Shown in pieces: positions 12,787 to 24,060 of a stretch of DNA of 64,000 nt. Location of the stretch: contig NC_092654.1 of NCBI RefSeq assembly GCF_032118995.1, positions 15,925,784 through 15,989,783 on the forward strand. The letters run 5' to 3'. The notes under the pieces are model-generated. The model saw only the letters and a list, made by a program, of their open reading frames with translations, did no database searches and was not told the DNA's origin. Made by a program: the position numbers and the translations under genes. Origin of the DNA: Asterias amurensis (lineage: Eukaryota > Echinodermata > Asteroidea > Forcipulatida > Asteriidae). Position 1 is the first letter of the stretch, and every line of letters starts with the position of its first letter.

Positions 12787-12983
12787 TTAAGCCTGGTTCA
12801 TACTTCCTGTGAATGCGAATGCGAAGCGAATCTTGACGTCACAAATTCGCAACAAACAATTCGCAGCAGTTGAACTCTGCTCTACTCCCTTGCGAATAAT
12901 CGCTGCGAAAGGAGGGTGTGACGTCAAATTCACGTCAAATTCGCTTCGCATTCGCATTCGCAGGAAGTATGAACCGGGCTTAA
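12787..12983. mobile_element. piggyBac-like MITE with 41-bp inverted repeats
   Basis: Flanked by TTAA (12787-12790 and 12980-12983). The ends GCCTGGTTCATACTTCCTG and its inverse extend to about 41 bp with two mismatches and include a GCGAATGCGAATGCGAAG stretch. 197 bp, non-coding. A fragment of the same end is at about 31624-31651, in sulfotransferase intron 3. Confidence 0.8.
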
Positions 12984-14905
12984 GAACTGACATGTTTTTA
13001 AAGTCTGCCGATCATTTCTTCAAAATGATACAAAAGTGCGTTTGTTTAGAAAATGAAACAACACTTGGAGAAACAATTTCACTAAGTGCTTTGGAATAAC
13101 ATGGAGGTAGAAATTATGAAAATAAGGCTGTGTCCGAAACAGCGACTTCGGGTAGTGACAGCTACAGCTTGATCAGTGCGTCTCCCTATTATTCAATGCT
13201 AGCAGACGTGCTGTTGGTTTAAATGGCAAAGCTAGTCTTTGAACAAAGAAGTTACAAAATTTAAGTATTTCATTTCAAAAATTGTTTCCCTAACTGATTG
13301 TTATTAATCAGCATAGAGCAAGAACCTTAGAGCTTTAAATCCCCAGGCATCTCTGTGGATATTTGTAACCCATGACCCCCACCCCCCTTTGTCTTTAACC
13401 ACAAGACCAAAGAGCTCAGCCAGTAATGTCAGTTGGAGTCTTGTAATTTTACAGCATATTTTGATGTCCATGCGCTGTGTTGACTATTTTGCAATTGAGG
13501 GAACTGTAAAGCAGGGTGATTGTATTGCATTTTTTTTTTCTTTTTCACATCACATTTGATTAACTTGACTTGCATTTTATAAGCCAGTAATTGCTTTATC
13601 TTGTATGTTCGTGTAGATGGCAAATTGCGTTATGTTTGAATGCGCTCAGAATGAGATGAGCTGTGGTGTCATCATGCAAACTCAAGCAAGGGAGAATGCA
13701 CATTTATAATCACTAAATCACAGCAGGGGGAGGGGAGGTGGTGAAGAAGTATAAAAAGAACGTTACTGCACACGGTGCCTGATCTATCCAGTAGCTAGCT
13801 GTACAAATGTAATGTGATGTAAAAAATTAAATATTTAAAAATAAAAAATAAAAAACTTAAAGGGACACAGGTCTTGGGTCAATAAACCGAAAAAGAATTG
13901 CCACAAAAACTTGCTTGATAAGAAGCACTGTAGATGTTGATTTTGTGTGGCTCAAGCCTGTATGCTTCGTTTTTTAAAAAGGCAAGTGCATCAAGGCATT
14001 TTCTCCTTGGTAAAGGGCACCCTACATTTCTACTAGATGGAGCAAACTTGAAGGGCACCAGGGCAACGACGAAGTAGCATCGAGGCTATCGCCTTCATTG
14101 CCTCCATGAAGGCCTGACTTGTTGAGAAACGATTCCCCTGCTAAGGAATGTGGGTTTTTTAAGACAGAGTGATTCAATATTTCAATATATATGCATAAAT
14201 TTTAATGCATGGAATTGTTTCTGGTTGTGTAATCAAATTAATACAGATTAATCGTCCTGTGTGGACATAACTGCTCCAGATATTCGGCAAAGATCTCGAA
14301 AACACTACACTCTCTTCCAATGAAACTTTCACCCTTTTGTTGTGTACAATCAAACAGCAAATACAACGGTTTTTTATCAGAAAGTAGACACTTTATTCTG
14401 CTGAAACTTTTACATGTATTGTTATTGTATTTTTCTGCATAATTTTGCCTAATGAATCAGCATTTGATTGACAAAAAACAATCTGTGACCCTACCTTTAA
14501 AGTGGCCACTACCTTTAAAGTGGGCACTGTTTGCAAGGCTTTAGGAAATACGTACTCTAATGGGTGGTATGAGTTAATTGCTACATGTACATGTTACTGA
14601 TTAAATTTGATGTGTATTGCATTGTGTTTGTCATTGAGTGAAAGTGGCATACATTAATTACAATAATTATTCAACGTTAATTAAAAGGGAATGCGCACTG
14701 CCTCTAAATTTTATGAGGTGTAGCATAGATTTGCTGATTATCCAGACAAAAATATTGATTGATTTTTAGGCAAGGCGAACTGACATTGACAATGTACTTG
14801 ACATCAATGTCTAAAGTGCTAAATTTCCCTTGCTTAATTTTAGCATGGTTGTAAAATGTGCTCAATGTTTGACAAGATTATGCAAAAGATGGGGCCGAGA
14901 ATGCT
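12984..14905. other. Unclassified DNA upstream of the UCP gene
   Basis: 13920-14120 carries AAGGCAAG, TAAAGGGCACC and AAGGGCACCAGGGCAA strings that recur near 15962-16080 and, partly, 56445-56540 and 59921-60010: a low-copy dispersed repeat. A TATA-like site is listed separately. No coding exon is seen. Confidence 0.4.
13748..13800 (+). promoter_or_regulatory. Possible TATA promoter upstream of UCP
   Basis: GTATAAAAAG starts near 13749, just after a purine-rich G/A stretch (13725-13750). It is followed about 30 bp on by unique sequence containing CTATCCAGTAG. It lies 1.7 kb before the candidate leader exon. A TATA-like string in AT-rich DNA is weak evidence and no donor site is obvious nearby. 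Confidence 0.15.
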
Positions 14906-15291
14906 TTAAAGGCAGTGGACACTATTGGTAATTGTCAAAGACTAGCCTTCACAGATGGTGTATCTCAACATATGCATAAAATAACAAACCTGTGAAAATT
15001 TGAGCTCAATCGGTCATCGAAGTTGTGAGATAATAATGAAAGAAAAATAACTCTTCTCACACGAAGTTGTGTGCGTTTAGATGGTTGATTTTGAGACCTC
15101 AAGTTCTAAACTTGAGGTCTCAAAATCAAATTCGTGGAAAATTACTTCTTTCTCGAAAACTAAGGCATTTCAGAGGGAGCCGTTTCTCACAATGTTTTAT
15201 ACTATCAACCTCTCCCCATTACTTGTAATCAAGAAAGGTTTTATGATAACAATTATTTTCAGAAATTACCAATAGTGTCCACTGCCTTTAA
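14906..15291. mobile_element. TTAA MITE, AGGCAGTGG family, copy 3 (complete)
   Basis: The best-preserved copy: TTAA at both ends (14906-14909, 15288-15291), terminal repeats AGGCAGTGGACACTATTGG, and an internal palindrome around 15090-15130 (TTTTGAGACCTCA and its complement). 386 bp, no ORF of its own. It lies just upstream of the candidate UCP leader exon. Confidence 0.85.
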
Positions 15292-15478
15292 TGTCCCATG
15301 CAATGGACAATGCAATGATGGTAATCAAGGACACATGCCCCTGGTGAGACCTCACCTTGAGGTCGATATCTCATACCTATACGCCAAATTTTTAATAAAC
15401 CACAAGGGAAAACTTACTGGGTAAATTTTTAATTTATTTTGACCAACAAAAAATGTGTTTGTTTGTTTTGCATTTCAG

Positions 15479-15703
15479 ATTTTTCATCAGGCAGAGTTGA
15501 GAAAGAATCGAGCAAAACTCCAATGGCAAGCGAAAACCGGAGTAATTTTAGCGACGGATTTGACGAATCAAGCTGCAGAGCGAGTGATCACGAATCACCA
15601 AATCACAGAAATCAAGAGAATAATCGGCAGTAGGTGGTACTGAGGGACAGCGTCCAGTTTGACTGTATATATATATAGAGAGAGGTTTTTTCTTGAAGTT
15701 TGG
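15479..15703 (+). other. Candidate 5' non-coding exon of the UCP gene
   Basis: A good acceptor (T-rich tract ending TTTGCATTTCAG) precedes 15479 and a consensus donor GTAAGT starts at 15704. The sequence between has a more exon-like composition than its AT-rich surroundings. A partner acceptor AG at 16841-16842, after a T-rich tract, would place 73 nt of leader before the UCP start codon. An alternative is the last coding exon of an unseen upstream gene: the frame ending at 15643 is also open from the acceptor and closes after GSRWY, with no domain I recognise. No transcript evidence is available. Confidence 0.35.
15523..15633 (+). CDS. Candidate upstream ORF (36 codons) in the UCP leader
   Basis: ATG at 15523 (context CAATGG) opens a 36-codon frame that ends in TAG at 15631-15633, inside the candidate leader exon. 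The peptide is polar, rich in Ser, Asn, Glu and Asp, and has no membrane segment. Mammalian UCP2 mRNA has an inhibitory upstream ORF, also 36 codons by my recollection of the literature, in its second non-coding exon. The same length and setting here may be chance. Whether it is translated depends on the exon being real. Confidence 0.3.
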   Translation: MASENRSNFSDGFDESSCRASDHESPNHRNQENNRQ

Positions 15704-15814
15704 GTAAGTTCCAAGAAAAATTAAAACAATTAATTATCAACATGCAATGATGTATATACCTGACTAGGCCACCCTTAATTAGCGATAAAAAAAAGAGAGC
15801 TCCAGCCGTTGATT

Positions 15815-15965
15815 TCACCAAACTCTTCCTAACTTAGGATTAATCATAGTACTTGGGATGATTTTTTAAAAAGGCATACGTGTACAACGCATTGAACCCA
15901 TCCTAAGTTAGGACGAGTAACTAAATTGAGATAGGATTAATCCTATTGTTTCGTGAAATCGGCTG
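15815..15965. mobile_element. TTTCACGAAAC/AGGATTAATCC palindromic element
   Basis: TCCTAACTTAGGATTAATC near the left and GAGATAGGATTAATCCTATT with TTTCGTGAAATCGGCTGCA at the right. Similar half-elements are at 33787-33870 and 59858-59905. It lies in the putative UCP leader intron. Confidence 0.5.
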
Positions 15966-16216
15966 CAAGCATGTATGCTTTGTTTTTAAAACGGCAAGGG
16001 CAACAATAAAGGGCACCCCATTAGGAAATTAACCAATTCTATTGGAGCATTTCAAGGGCACCGAGGCAATCTCCTTCGCTAAAAATAAAATAATAAAATA
16101 TCAAAGTCTTTTAGCGCACGTATCTACCAAACAAGGTATTTAAGGTGCTGAGTATATAATACAAAATTTCAGAAAGATAGGTTATTGCAGTGATGAATTC
16201 TGAGACCTAATTTTTT

Positions 16217-16400
16217 AGCACCTTATAAGGGTTTACAAGGTGCTACGGGGCATACAGCAGCCACAGCCAGGAACACCGGGGCAAATCCCTTGTCTTTTCA
16301 ATAAGTTCACTGGGTTCTTTTACATGCGTTAACACAACATAAGGGACCAACGGCTTTACGTCCCATCTGAAGTATGGGGCTCACTTGTAGCTGCCTCGTC
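16217..16400. repeat. Probable dispersed repeat (SINE-like core)
   Basis: AAGGTGCTACGGGGCATACA, CACTGGGTTCTTTTACATGC and GGGACCAACGGCTTTACGTC resemble, from memory, a repeat common in marine invertebrate genomes. There is no second copy in the window. Confidence 0.35.
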
Positions 16401-16915
16401 ATTGTTATGTTTTTATTACGGATACTCTTTCCTTTGTTGAAGCCCTCAAATTGTTCATTTTCAATTTGTATTATACTATTACTCTCTGCATTTAATGTAT
16501 ACATACAGTTATTTATTAAATAGTTAATCGTTATGAATCCTGATAAATTCAAGTTATTGAAACTGGAAGCCCACTTTAAAGTTAAACTTTTTCTCTTTTA
16601 CTTTCTATTCTCTTTTACCTTCTACAGAAAAGGTCGGATTTAATACCTCAAAATAGTGCAATACTAACTTTTTATAAGAAAATAGAATTTGTATTAAAAT
16701 AGAAAAATAAACCAAAAAAAAGCATTTAATGCGTTCTACATATTCCTAAACTTGGAAGACGCACAATCACACACACGCACACAAAAACAAAACAAAAACA
16801 ACAAAACTGCCTTATTTTTTTTACTGTGTACATTGCGAACAGTATTTTGTAAAAATCTGCTAAAATTTGAAGTTTTCACAAAAGTAAAGAAGAGGTATTA
16901 TTTTCCGGCTTCAAA

Positions 16916-17536
16916 ATGGTCGGGTTTGCACCTACGGATATTCCCCCAACAATAGGGATGAAGCTCTTCAGTGCAGGAATGGCTGCCTGTATAGCGGACG
17001 CTGGCACGTTCCCCTTGGATACCGCAAAAGTCAGGTTGCAGGTAAGAAGGGGGGTCAGGTTGGGGGTAAGAAAGGGGGTCGGGTTTGGGTAAAAAGAGGG
17101 TCAGGTTTGGGTAAGAAAGGGGGTCACCTAAATCTCTTTATTCAAAGCAGCAGTCGACAGTTTTCTCCTTGATTTAGCCTACACAACTCAAAGTTTGTAT
17201 TGTTTATATATTTGAATGCTGGATCTCTTTTTCCCCTGTGTAAATGTTTATTGACGTCTGTACCTGTCATAATATTTTTTGGGCAGACTGAACCTGAAAA
17301 TTTACATTGTTCTGCTCGGTCGTGCCTTCTCCATATCATTTTATATCTCTTTTTTGTGTATTTTTTATGAACTTTAAAAGCTTTGCTTCTTTATGGGTCC
17401 CCCACAGTTTCATGAATCTCAATGCTTATTATTCATTTAATTAATCTTATCAAACAACTATTTGTTTCTTAATTTCCAACTTACATTGCCTTTGATTTGA
17501 TATTGATTGTGATTTTGATACTGTGGAAATAAACTC

Positions 17537-17582
<46 letters not shown>

Positions 17583-20500
17583 GATTGAAAAAAATAAGAA
17601 CTAAATACGAAAGTTCTTGTTTTCCACCTGATCAGATTCAAGGAGAGAGTTCATCCGCCCAGTCCAAGTCCTTCTCCTTCGCCAAAGCCAAATCGGAAAG
17701 GTCGCACTTCAAGTACCGTGGAATCTTTGGCACGATCAGCACCATCATACGCCAGGAGGGTCCGCGCAGCTTGTATAATGGTCTGGTGGCGGGCTTACAA
17801 CGACAGATGTGTTTTGCGTCGATCCGGATCGGTCTTTATGATTCGGTCAAACAGGTGTACTCAGGTACCGCTCAAGCTCACGGTGGGTTAAATCATGTCC
17901 TTCATTAATTGCTCCTCATCATCTCTGCTTTTTTAAAGCACATCCATTGCTCTGGCTCCCCGGCATGCAATCTAAGATCACTACGTAGAAATCACTGTTT
18001 TAATAAAAGGCACCCGTTTTTGAGATAGTGCGAGTGCTAACGAATAGTAGACCCGTGATTGACCGCTGACAAGCAGTGTACATGTGCAGTGACGCACTCA
18101 CTTAAGCGACTCATTTGAAAGTCTGGTCAACCACTGTAAACACTCCATTGCCTTTCGCCTTTTTGCTATAATGTCATGTTTCCCTCTACGCTTTACACAT
18201 CATAGCATGGAATAGGCTATCGGGACCACTAAAGAAACCATGGTCCTGGGGCTGGTTTCAAATGGTCGATGACAGAGGTCAACCAATGGTCGACCAGCCT
18301 TGGCCCGATCAAACATAGTCAACCTATTAGTAAACCAATGGTCGACCAGCCTTGGCCCGATCAAACATAGTCAACCTTTTAGTAAACCATAGTGCAGCTC
18401 AAACTTGCTGTATGTTTGTGACACTTGAGCCCTTGTTTTGAAATTCTTCATCAAGCTGTGTGTTATCTAGCAGGATGGTTTAAGTCATGCTTACCTCTAC
18501 TGACCCCACTGTTTAGTAGAGGTTAAGTTTCATCCATCATCAAATGCTTCCTCTCTTCTTCGAATGATCAGATACATTTCACATCAAATTCTACTCAGAT
18601 ATAGCATGCTGTTTTCATCCCATGCTGTTGACCATTGTTTTAATCAAAGCACTTTGCAGTGAAGCCATTTAGGGTTTGAAAAAATTTCACTGCACTTTTT
18701 CGATAATATGATATCTAGGAGAAATTATGTCGACATACATTATTAAAGAATAATTGCTGGCGTTGAAGTTCAAACCTGCCAGACTATTCCAAACAAGGCA
18801 TTTAGGAAAACAGTACTAATAATCTCATAAATGAGACTTGTTTGGTCTTTGAACAGTAGGGACACCAATTGCAAAACATGTGAAATTCTCGTTTTAAACA
18901 CCAATTTCAAACTTCGTGCAATTTTCGCTTTAAAACCAATTAACAAATATAAGAAACTCTCGTTGAAAAAAATGTGAAAGAGTTTGCATTGAATAATTTC
19001 TCTTACTTCAAATAATAAAGAAGAGAAATAAGAAAAAAATGATATAGCAAAGGCGGGCAGGAAGTGTTAAACTAGTATACAGTACGTGAAATCCTCTATG
19101 TTTAAACCATGTTTGATAGAACACTACAATCATCAACAAGATGACATGACAGAACTGAAACTGTTGTTGCTAGCCAGGTGAAATAATCTATTTTCTCCAG
19201 AGGGATGGAGCTAGGGTATGATGAGAGAGCAAAGAAGGATTTGAGTTAACCCTTTATTTCTATTAAGAATTTTGGTGACACGAGGCATTTTACTGGAAAC
19301 AATTTCCAGGCAATCTACAAGAAGGAAGGCACTCACATTTGTATGTTCACATATTTTTCTTGGGCACTGTAAATGGTGGTTATCAGCTGTTTGATATCGA
19401 ATAAATATAATTACTCATGTGCTACCAAAGTGGTCCCGTAGCATGCACTGCAGTTGGTTGCCTCCAAGTTCCCTTTAAAAGTTGTCTTGTGTGACAATGC
19501 CTTAAAGGAAGTCATCAAAGTTGAAGATGTCCTCTCTTGCTTGTGCTTCACTCTATAACACCTAGCTCATGATTAGTTTATAAATGTCTGCACATGGTTG
19601 CTCAGTACACGCTCAAGTTCTGGGCCTTTTTTCTCGAAGTTGCTTTAAGCAGAAAATGTGGTTTGACAATTTTCTGCGTGGAAAATAACAATGGTCAAAG
19701 ATGGTACATGTGTCATGGTAACCATATCTTGGAGACTGGATACAAAATTAAACTTACATCGTTTGAGAAAAAGTCATTTGAACTCTTAAGGTGAGAACTG
19801 AGAATTAGAAAATCAAAATGTACTTAGGAATTACTTTCACGTTCAAACAATTTAAAGAAAATGCTATGAAAACATTCCTGCTGAAAAAAATTGCTACATT
19901 TGTTAATTCCTATGTTACTTAATGTCCCACTGTCAATTATCGTCCTAAAGGTTACACAGGAACAAATATAATGACAAAAATCCTTGCCGGGATTACAACG
20001 GGAGCTATGGCAGTGTCGTTTGCCCAGCCGACGGACGTGGTCAAAGTGCGCATGCAGGCACAGACAAACATTGACCCCACCAAGCCCAAGAGGTACACAG
20101 GAGCAATGCATGCCTATCGGACGATAGCAAGAGACGAAGGGATGAGGGGATTATGGAAGGGTAGGTATTCAAGTCATGTCAAGTCTTACCCTGCCTTTAA
20201 TATATCTCTAAATTCAAGCACTTCTGCTTCTTTGAATCCTAAACCAGAATGATAGTACATGCTTTCATTGAAAAAGGCAGTTGACACTATTGGTAATTTT
20301 TCTATATAATTATTAGCATAAAACCTTACTTGGTAATGAGTAATGGTGAGCTGTTGATGGTACAAAACATTGTGAGAAACGGCTCCCTCTGAAGTAACGT
20401 AGTTTTCGAAAAAGAAGTAATTTCCCACGAATTTGATTTCGAGACCTCGGATTTAGAATTTGAGGTCTCGAAATCAAGCATCTGAAAGCACAATACTTTG

Positions 20501-21855
20501 TGTGACAATGGTGTTTTTTCTTTCATTATTATCTCGCAACTTTGACGACCGATTAAGCTCAAACTTTCACAGGTTTGATATTTTATGTATATGTTGAGAT
20601 GCTCCAAGTGAGAAGACTGGTCTTAGAAAATTACCAATAGTGTCCAGTGTCTTTAAGAAAATTCTTTAAATTTGTGCAAGACCATTTAAAATCAAGTGTG
20701 TACTTTGCGGTTATTTATGTTGACTCAATGTTAGACAACGCTATGGTCACTGCCAGTGCTAAAACATGTAAGTAACCACTTTAAAAAAATCACATTTTTA
20801 TTTTCAGGAACTTTGCCCAATGTCACACGTAATGCTGTGGTCAACGCCAGCGAACTCGTTGCCTACGACATGATCAAAGAGCGCATCCTTAAAACAGGTC
20901 TCATGGCCGACATGTTCCCGCTGCACTTTGTGTCTGCGTTCGGCGCTGGGTTTGTAGCGACATGTTGTGTCTCCCCAATCGACGTCGTCAAAACAAGGTA
21001 CATGAACTCACCCCCTGGACAGTACAAGGGCGCCATCGATGTTGCCGTCAAGATGTTCAGAGAAGGTGGACCGGTTGCATTTTATAAAGGGTAAGTAGTA
21101 GTGTTAAAACACTTCATGAAAATGATATTTGAAAGGAAAAGACTTGAAAAGACCCCAATGCGTTGTAATAATAACAAATTCTTATATAGCGCATTTCACA
21201 ATAATTCGTATCAATGCGCTTTACATTAGTCCCCTGGTCATTGGGCCAATAAACATTGTACAGGCATGAAACTATCTCAATGAGCATGAACATCATAATA
21301 TACAAAACAGTGCAGTACAAAACCATATTGCTGAGCACTTGGCAATAATCACCTTGCAATTGACGCCACACGCTCAAAAAGCGCTCTCACTGGGGCCACA
21401 AAGCGCTCTTAATGGGGTCATAGGAGTTAAATCATTGGGTTCGTCAAAATGTGTGCCTGAGCTCACATCCCTTGTGCCGCATGATGCATAGTGTCTATTA
21501 ATCCGCTTTGATTGTTCAAGTTGTAGATACCCATAGACCTTTTCGCAAATACCATTGCGCAAGCGCAGACTGTTGAATGAGGTGCATTGTGGGATAGACA
21601 TGGATCAAATTTGGATACCAGCTAGACCACAATGCACCTAATTCCAAGCTTTACGCCTGCGCCCCAGTATTTGCGAAAAGCCGGTCTATGGGGATACATA
21701 CATGGTGCGTTTTTGTCCACACTGACCTTGTTAATAATTATTTCAATTCCAGATTCATGCCCAACTTTGTACGTCTTGGCTCTTGGAATGTGGCCATGTT
21801 TGTCTGCTATGAGCAACTGAAGAGAGTCTGTGTGAACGTCGTCAACAATAACTAG
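16916..21855 (+). CDS. UCP2: Mitochondrial uncoupling protein (UCP1/2/3 type, SLC25 carrier)
   Basis: Inner mitochondrial membrane carrier of the SLC25 family; uncoupling proteins dissipate the proton gradient or exchange small anions and are inhibited by purine nucleotides. Coding exons are 16916-17041, 17636-17882, 19951-20160, 20808-21090 and 21753-21855 (TAG). All introns are GT-AG with phases 0, 1, 1, 2, and the 969 nt encode 322 aa (vertebrate UCPs are about 310). The protein opens [12 protein letters not shown], as in vertebrate UCP2/3. Three carrier signatures are visible: [11 protein letters not shown] (residues 32-42), [11 protein letters not shown] (150-160) and [11 protein letters not shown] (250-260), one per repeat of two membrane helices. 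The end, near residues 299-312, reads [14 protein letters not shown], the region that binds nucleotide in this family. The start has a good context (AAAATGG) and matches the family start. The tail is a few residues longer than in vertebrates and rich in Asn and Val. UCP2 versus UCP3 cannot be told outside vertebrates; the symbol marks the family. Confidence 0.95.
17537..17586. repeat. ATTG tetranucleotide repeat in UCP intron 1
   Basis: About twelve GATT units, ending 50 bp before the exon 2 acceptor. Confidence 0.95.
17883..19950 (+). other. UCP intron 2
   Basis: 2068-bp phase 1 intron, GTGGGT donor. Apart from the 52-bp duplication it holds no recognisable repeat; a frame at 19594-19794 has no support as an exon. 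Confidence 0.85.
18284..18387. repeat. 52-bp tandem duplication in UCP intron 2
   Basis: Two nearly identical copies beginning CAATGGTCGACCAGCC and ending AGTAAAC differ at one base (CTATT/CTTTT), so the duplication is recent. Confidence 0.85.
20272..20656. mobile_element. TTAA MITE, AGGCAGTGG family, copy 4, in UCP intron 3
   Basis: About 385 bp, in opposite internal orientation to copy 3. Its internal palindrome (TTTCGAGACCTC and complement) is at about 20430-20475. TTAA is seen at the right end (20653-20656); the left target is changed to TTGAAAA. It begins 112 bp after the exon 3 donor. Confidence 0.8.
21160..21260 (-). mobile_element. SINE 3' fragment in UCP intron 4
   Basis: Inverted body end: TATATAGCGCATTTCACAAT, ATGCGCTTTACATTAGTCCC and CTGGTCATTGGGCC, preceded by AATAATAAC as the inverted tail. 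Confidence 0.6.
21531..21691. mobile_element. CATAGACCTTTTCGCAAATAC palindromic MITE in the last UCP intron
   Basis: 161 bp. CCATAGACCTTTTCGCAAAT pairs with ATTTGCGAAAAGCCGGTCTA, and GCACAATGCACC-type arms flank the centre. It ends about 60 bp before the exon 5 acceptor. Confidence 0.7.
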
Positions 21856-22686
21856 AAGGAGATCGAGGAGGCTCCCGATGATGATAACAACTCTTAAAGC
21901 CAATAGGGTGAGCGAGGTTCGGCATCTGTACTTCTCTGAAATTACATGATTTGGACTTGTATATTTAAGCATTGACTTGGTTGCAGTAGGTTTGATAAAA
22001 TGATAAGTAAAGCTTGGTACAGAGTTTTTGTTATGGTATAACCTTGCTCTATGGTACAACTGGTAATTGATATTAACAGGTATACAGCATTGGTTAACTC
22101 GCAGTCACAGTCCCTGACTGGTGTGTATGTAAATGAAGCAATCAGTAGCACCCGAAAATCCCTAAATGAATGCGCCTCATTTTTAACCGCATGAGGGCGC
22201 TCTCAATAGTATTTTTATCATTTCGGGGGGGTATACGTGATTCGCCCTGCACAGTTTTAATGGGCGTTCTTTCACTTTTGTTGCGCCATAGATTTAAGTT
22301 GCCTTAGAGTTGGAGTTGTAATGGCTCCTTTAAAGGTCTTATTGTCAATGATGGATATGATGTCTGCGGTGGTAGTGTGTTCCAGTTATATATAACTGTA
22401 TTGGGTATGAATGAATAGACCCCTGGAAGTGATACAGTTATGTTTTAGAGTGCTTCACACGATCAAAAATACAGGGCATTGAACACTGTGATAGAAATCT
22501 TATATACAAAAAACAGGAAAATTGTGGCTGCCATTTTTTAAAGCTGCATTGTGCCAACGTTTTTGCTGTGAGTGCACATGACCCAAAGTGAATATGGCCA
22601 CCAGTTGCTATTTTGATATTGAGAATTGCTTCTGTTGTTATATCCGCACTCTGGCCATTACAAGGGAGGTGCTGACTCGGTTGAAC
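21856..22686 (+). other. 3' flank of the UCP gene
   Basis: 3' UTR probably begins here, but no AATAAA occurs in it. The first hexamers downstream are at 23143 (inside a MITE) and 24179. A 145-codon minus-strand frame (21622-22059) overlaps the last UCP exon and is a shadow. Confidence 0.5.
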
Positions 22687-22928
22687 AGTTCGATCTTAAA
22701 CGGGACAATTTGATCTATAATAAGTTAGTTTGATCTATAATGGATCGGTTTGATCTATAACGGGTCAGTTTGATCTATATCGGGTCAGTTTGATCTGTAA
22801 TGGATCAGTATGATCTTTAACGAGTCAGGTTGATCTATAATGGGTCAGTTTGATCTGTAATGGATCAGTTTGATCTATAACACGTCAGTTTGATCTTTAA
22901 CAGGTCAGTTTGATCTATAACGAGTCAA
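22687..22928. repeat. Minisatellite, 20-bp unit, about 12 copies
   Basis: The unit is close to GATCTATAACGGGTCAGTTT. Variation falls mainly on a few positions (AACGG/AATGG, TCAG/TCGG). AT-rich, with no frame of interest. Confidence 0.9.
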
Positions 22929-22989
22929 TGTCAGATCGTAAGATGGGAGTGAATTGATGCTCAATCTGTCAATTCCCTGTATGTCACCT

Positions 22990-23181
22990 CGGTCCTATTT
23001 CACAGAGGTGCTTATGCAGAAAAAAATGCTCAGCGCAACAAAATTTTGTTTACCAGAATAAGGTTACCATCAAAACCACCATGTCTCATGTACAATTTGT
23101 GACTGGTATCCTGCTTGTTTATGTTCTGCTTGTTTATGTTAAATAAAATTCTGCTTAAGCAGCTCTACGAAATTGGGCCCC
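22990..23181. mobile_element. GGGCCCAATTTCATAGAGCT palindromic MITE
   Basis: About 190 bp, from GGTCCTATTTCACAGAGGTG to AGCTCTACGAAATTGGGCCC. The interior has ACCAGAATAAGGTTACCA and GTACAATTTGTGACTGG. It directly follows the 20-bp minisatellite. Confidence 0.7.
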
Positions 23182-23926
23182 GGGGTTTTGTTTTTGTCAG
23201 ATTTCATCAAGCATCAGGTGTGTACATTTCTTTTTAACTTTAATATGAATTGATCGATGTTTAACTTTTTAAAGTAACTGATATCAGCGAGGCCAGTAAT
23301 TTGGCCATTATTTTTAAGAAAGTTATTACCCTCCGAACAGCAATTAAGGGGAAGTAGTAGGATCCAGGAGCCTTTTTGTTATTTTTCTCAAATTTGTTTT
23401 GACATCGTGGACCTTTCTGTGGCTCTTAGCTTTGGCTTAGTCTCTGACTTCTGCATTCAGGTATATAACTGTTATGTTGATCGGCTGATTCCCTCTTGTT
23501 TTCTGCAATAATAGAAAACATAAACACTATAAAAACAACTAGGTAAAGCTCGCCCGTCCCTTTTTTTTCCAGTTCTAAGTTGCATATAAGTATCTTTGTA
23601 TTAGCTTTGACAGTCAATTTGAACCCTAGTGTTGGAAGTTTTGAACAAGCCAAAGGAGCACACATTGTAGCTCTAGATACAGTGCAGTTGAGACCCTAAG
23701 TTAGAGGCAGAGACCAAGTCGGAGCCCAAACTAGAATCAAAGCTGAAGCCCATTTATTGGTTTGTGAAAAGGGTCATATTACATACTTTAGACTGGTGCT
23801 TTTCAAAGTTGATGTAATGATGATGCCAGGCACTTCAGAAACCAGACAATGTACATGTACTAAGATACGTATTTGTTTCAAGGGCATGTTTTTTTAATTT
23901 TAACTTTCATGTTTTATACAATCGTT

Positions 23927-24060
23927 CATAGACCTTTTTACACATACCCATTTCTCAAGCGTTAACTGTTGAATGAGGTGCATGCTGGTCGCTAGCTAGA
24001 CCAACAAGCTCCTCATTCCATGCCTAATGCGGGCGTACCTAATATTGGATAAGGGCTATG
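23927..24060. mobile_element. CATAGACCTTTT palindromic MITE, second copy
   Basis: CATAGACCTTTTTACACATA at the left, AAGGGCTATG at the right, and GAATGAGGTGCATGCTGGTC shared with the copy near 63.4 kb. Confidence 0.65.

Noticed and set aside
21622..22059. 145-codon minus-strand frame
   Set aside because: It overlaps the last UCP coding exon in antisense and a MITE; a shadow frame.
22687..22928. A CRISPR-like array (regular short repeats)
   Set aside because: The units are contiguous without unique spacers and the genome is eukaryotic; it is a minisatellite.
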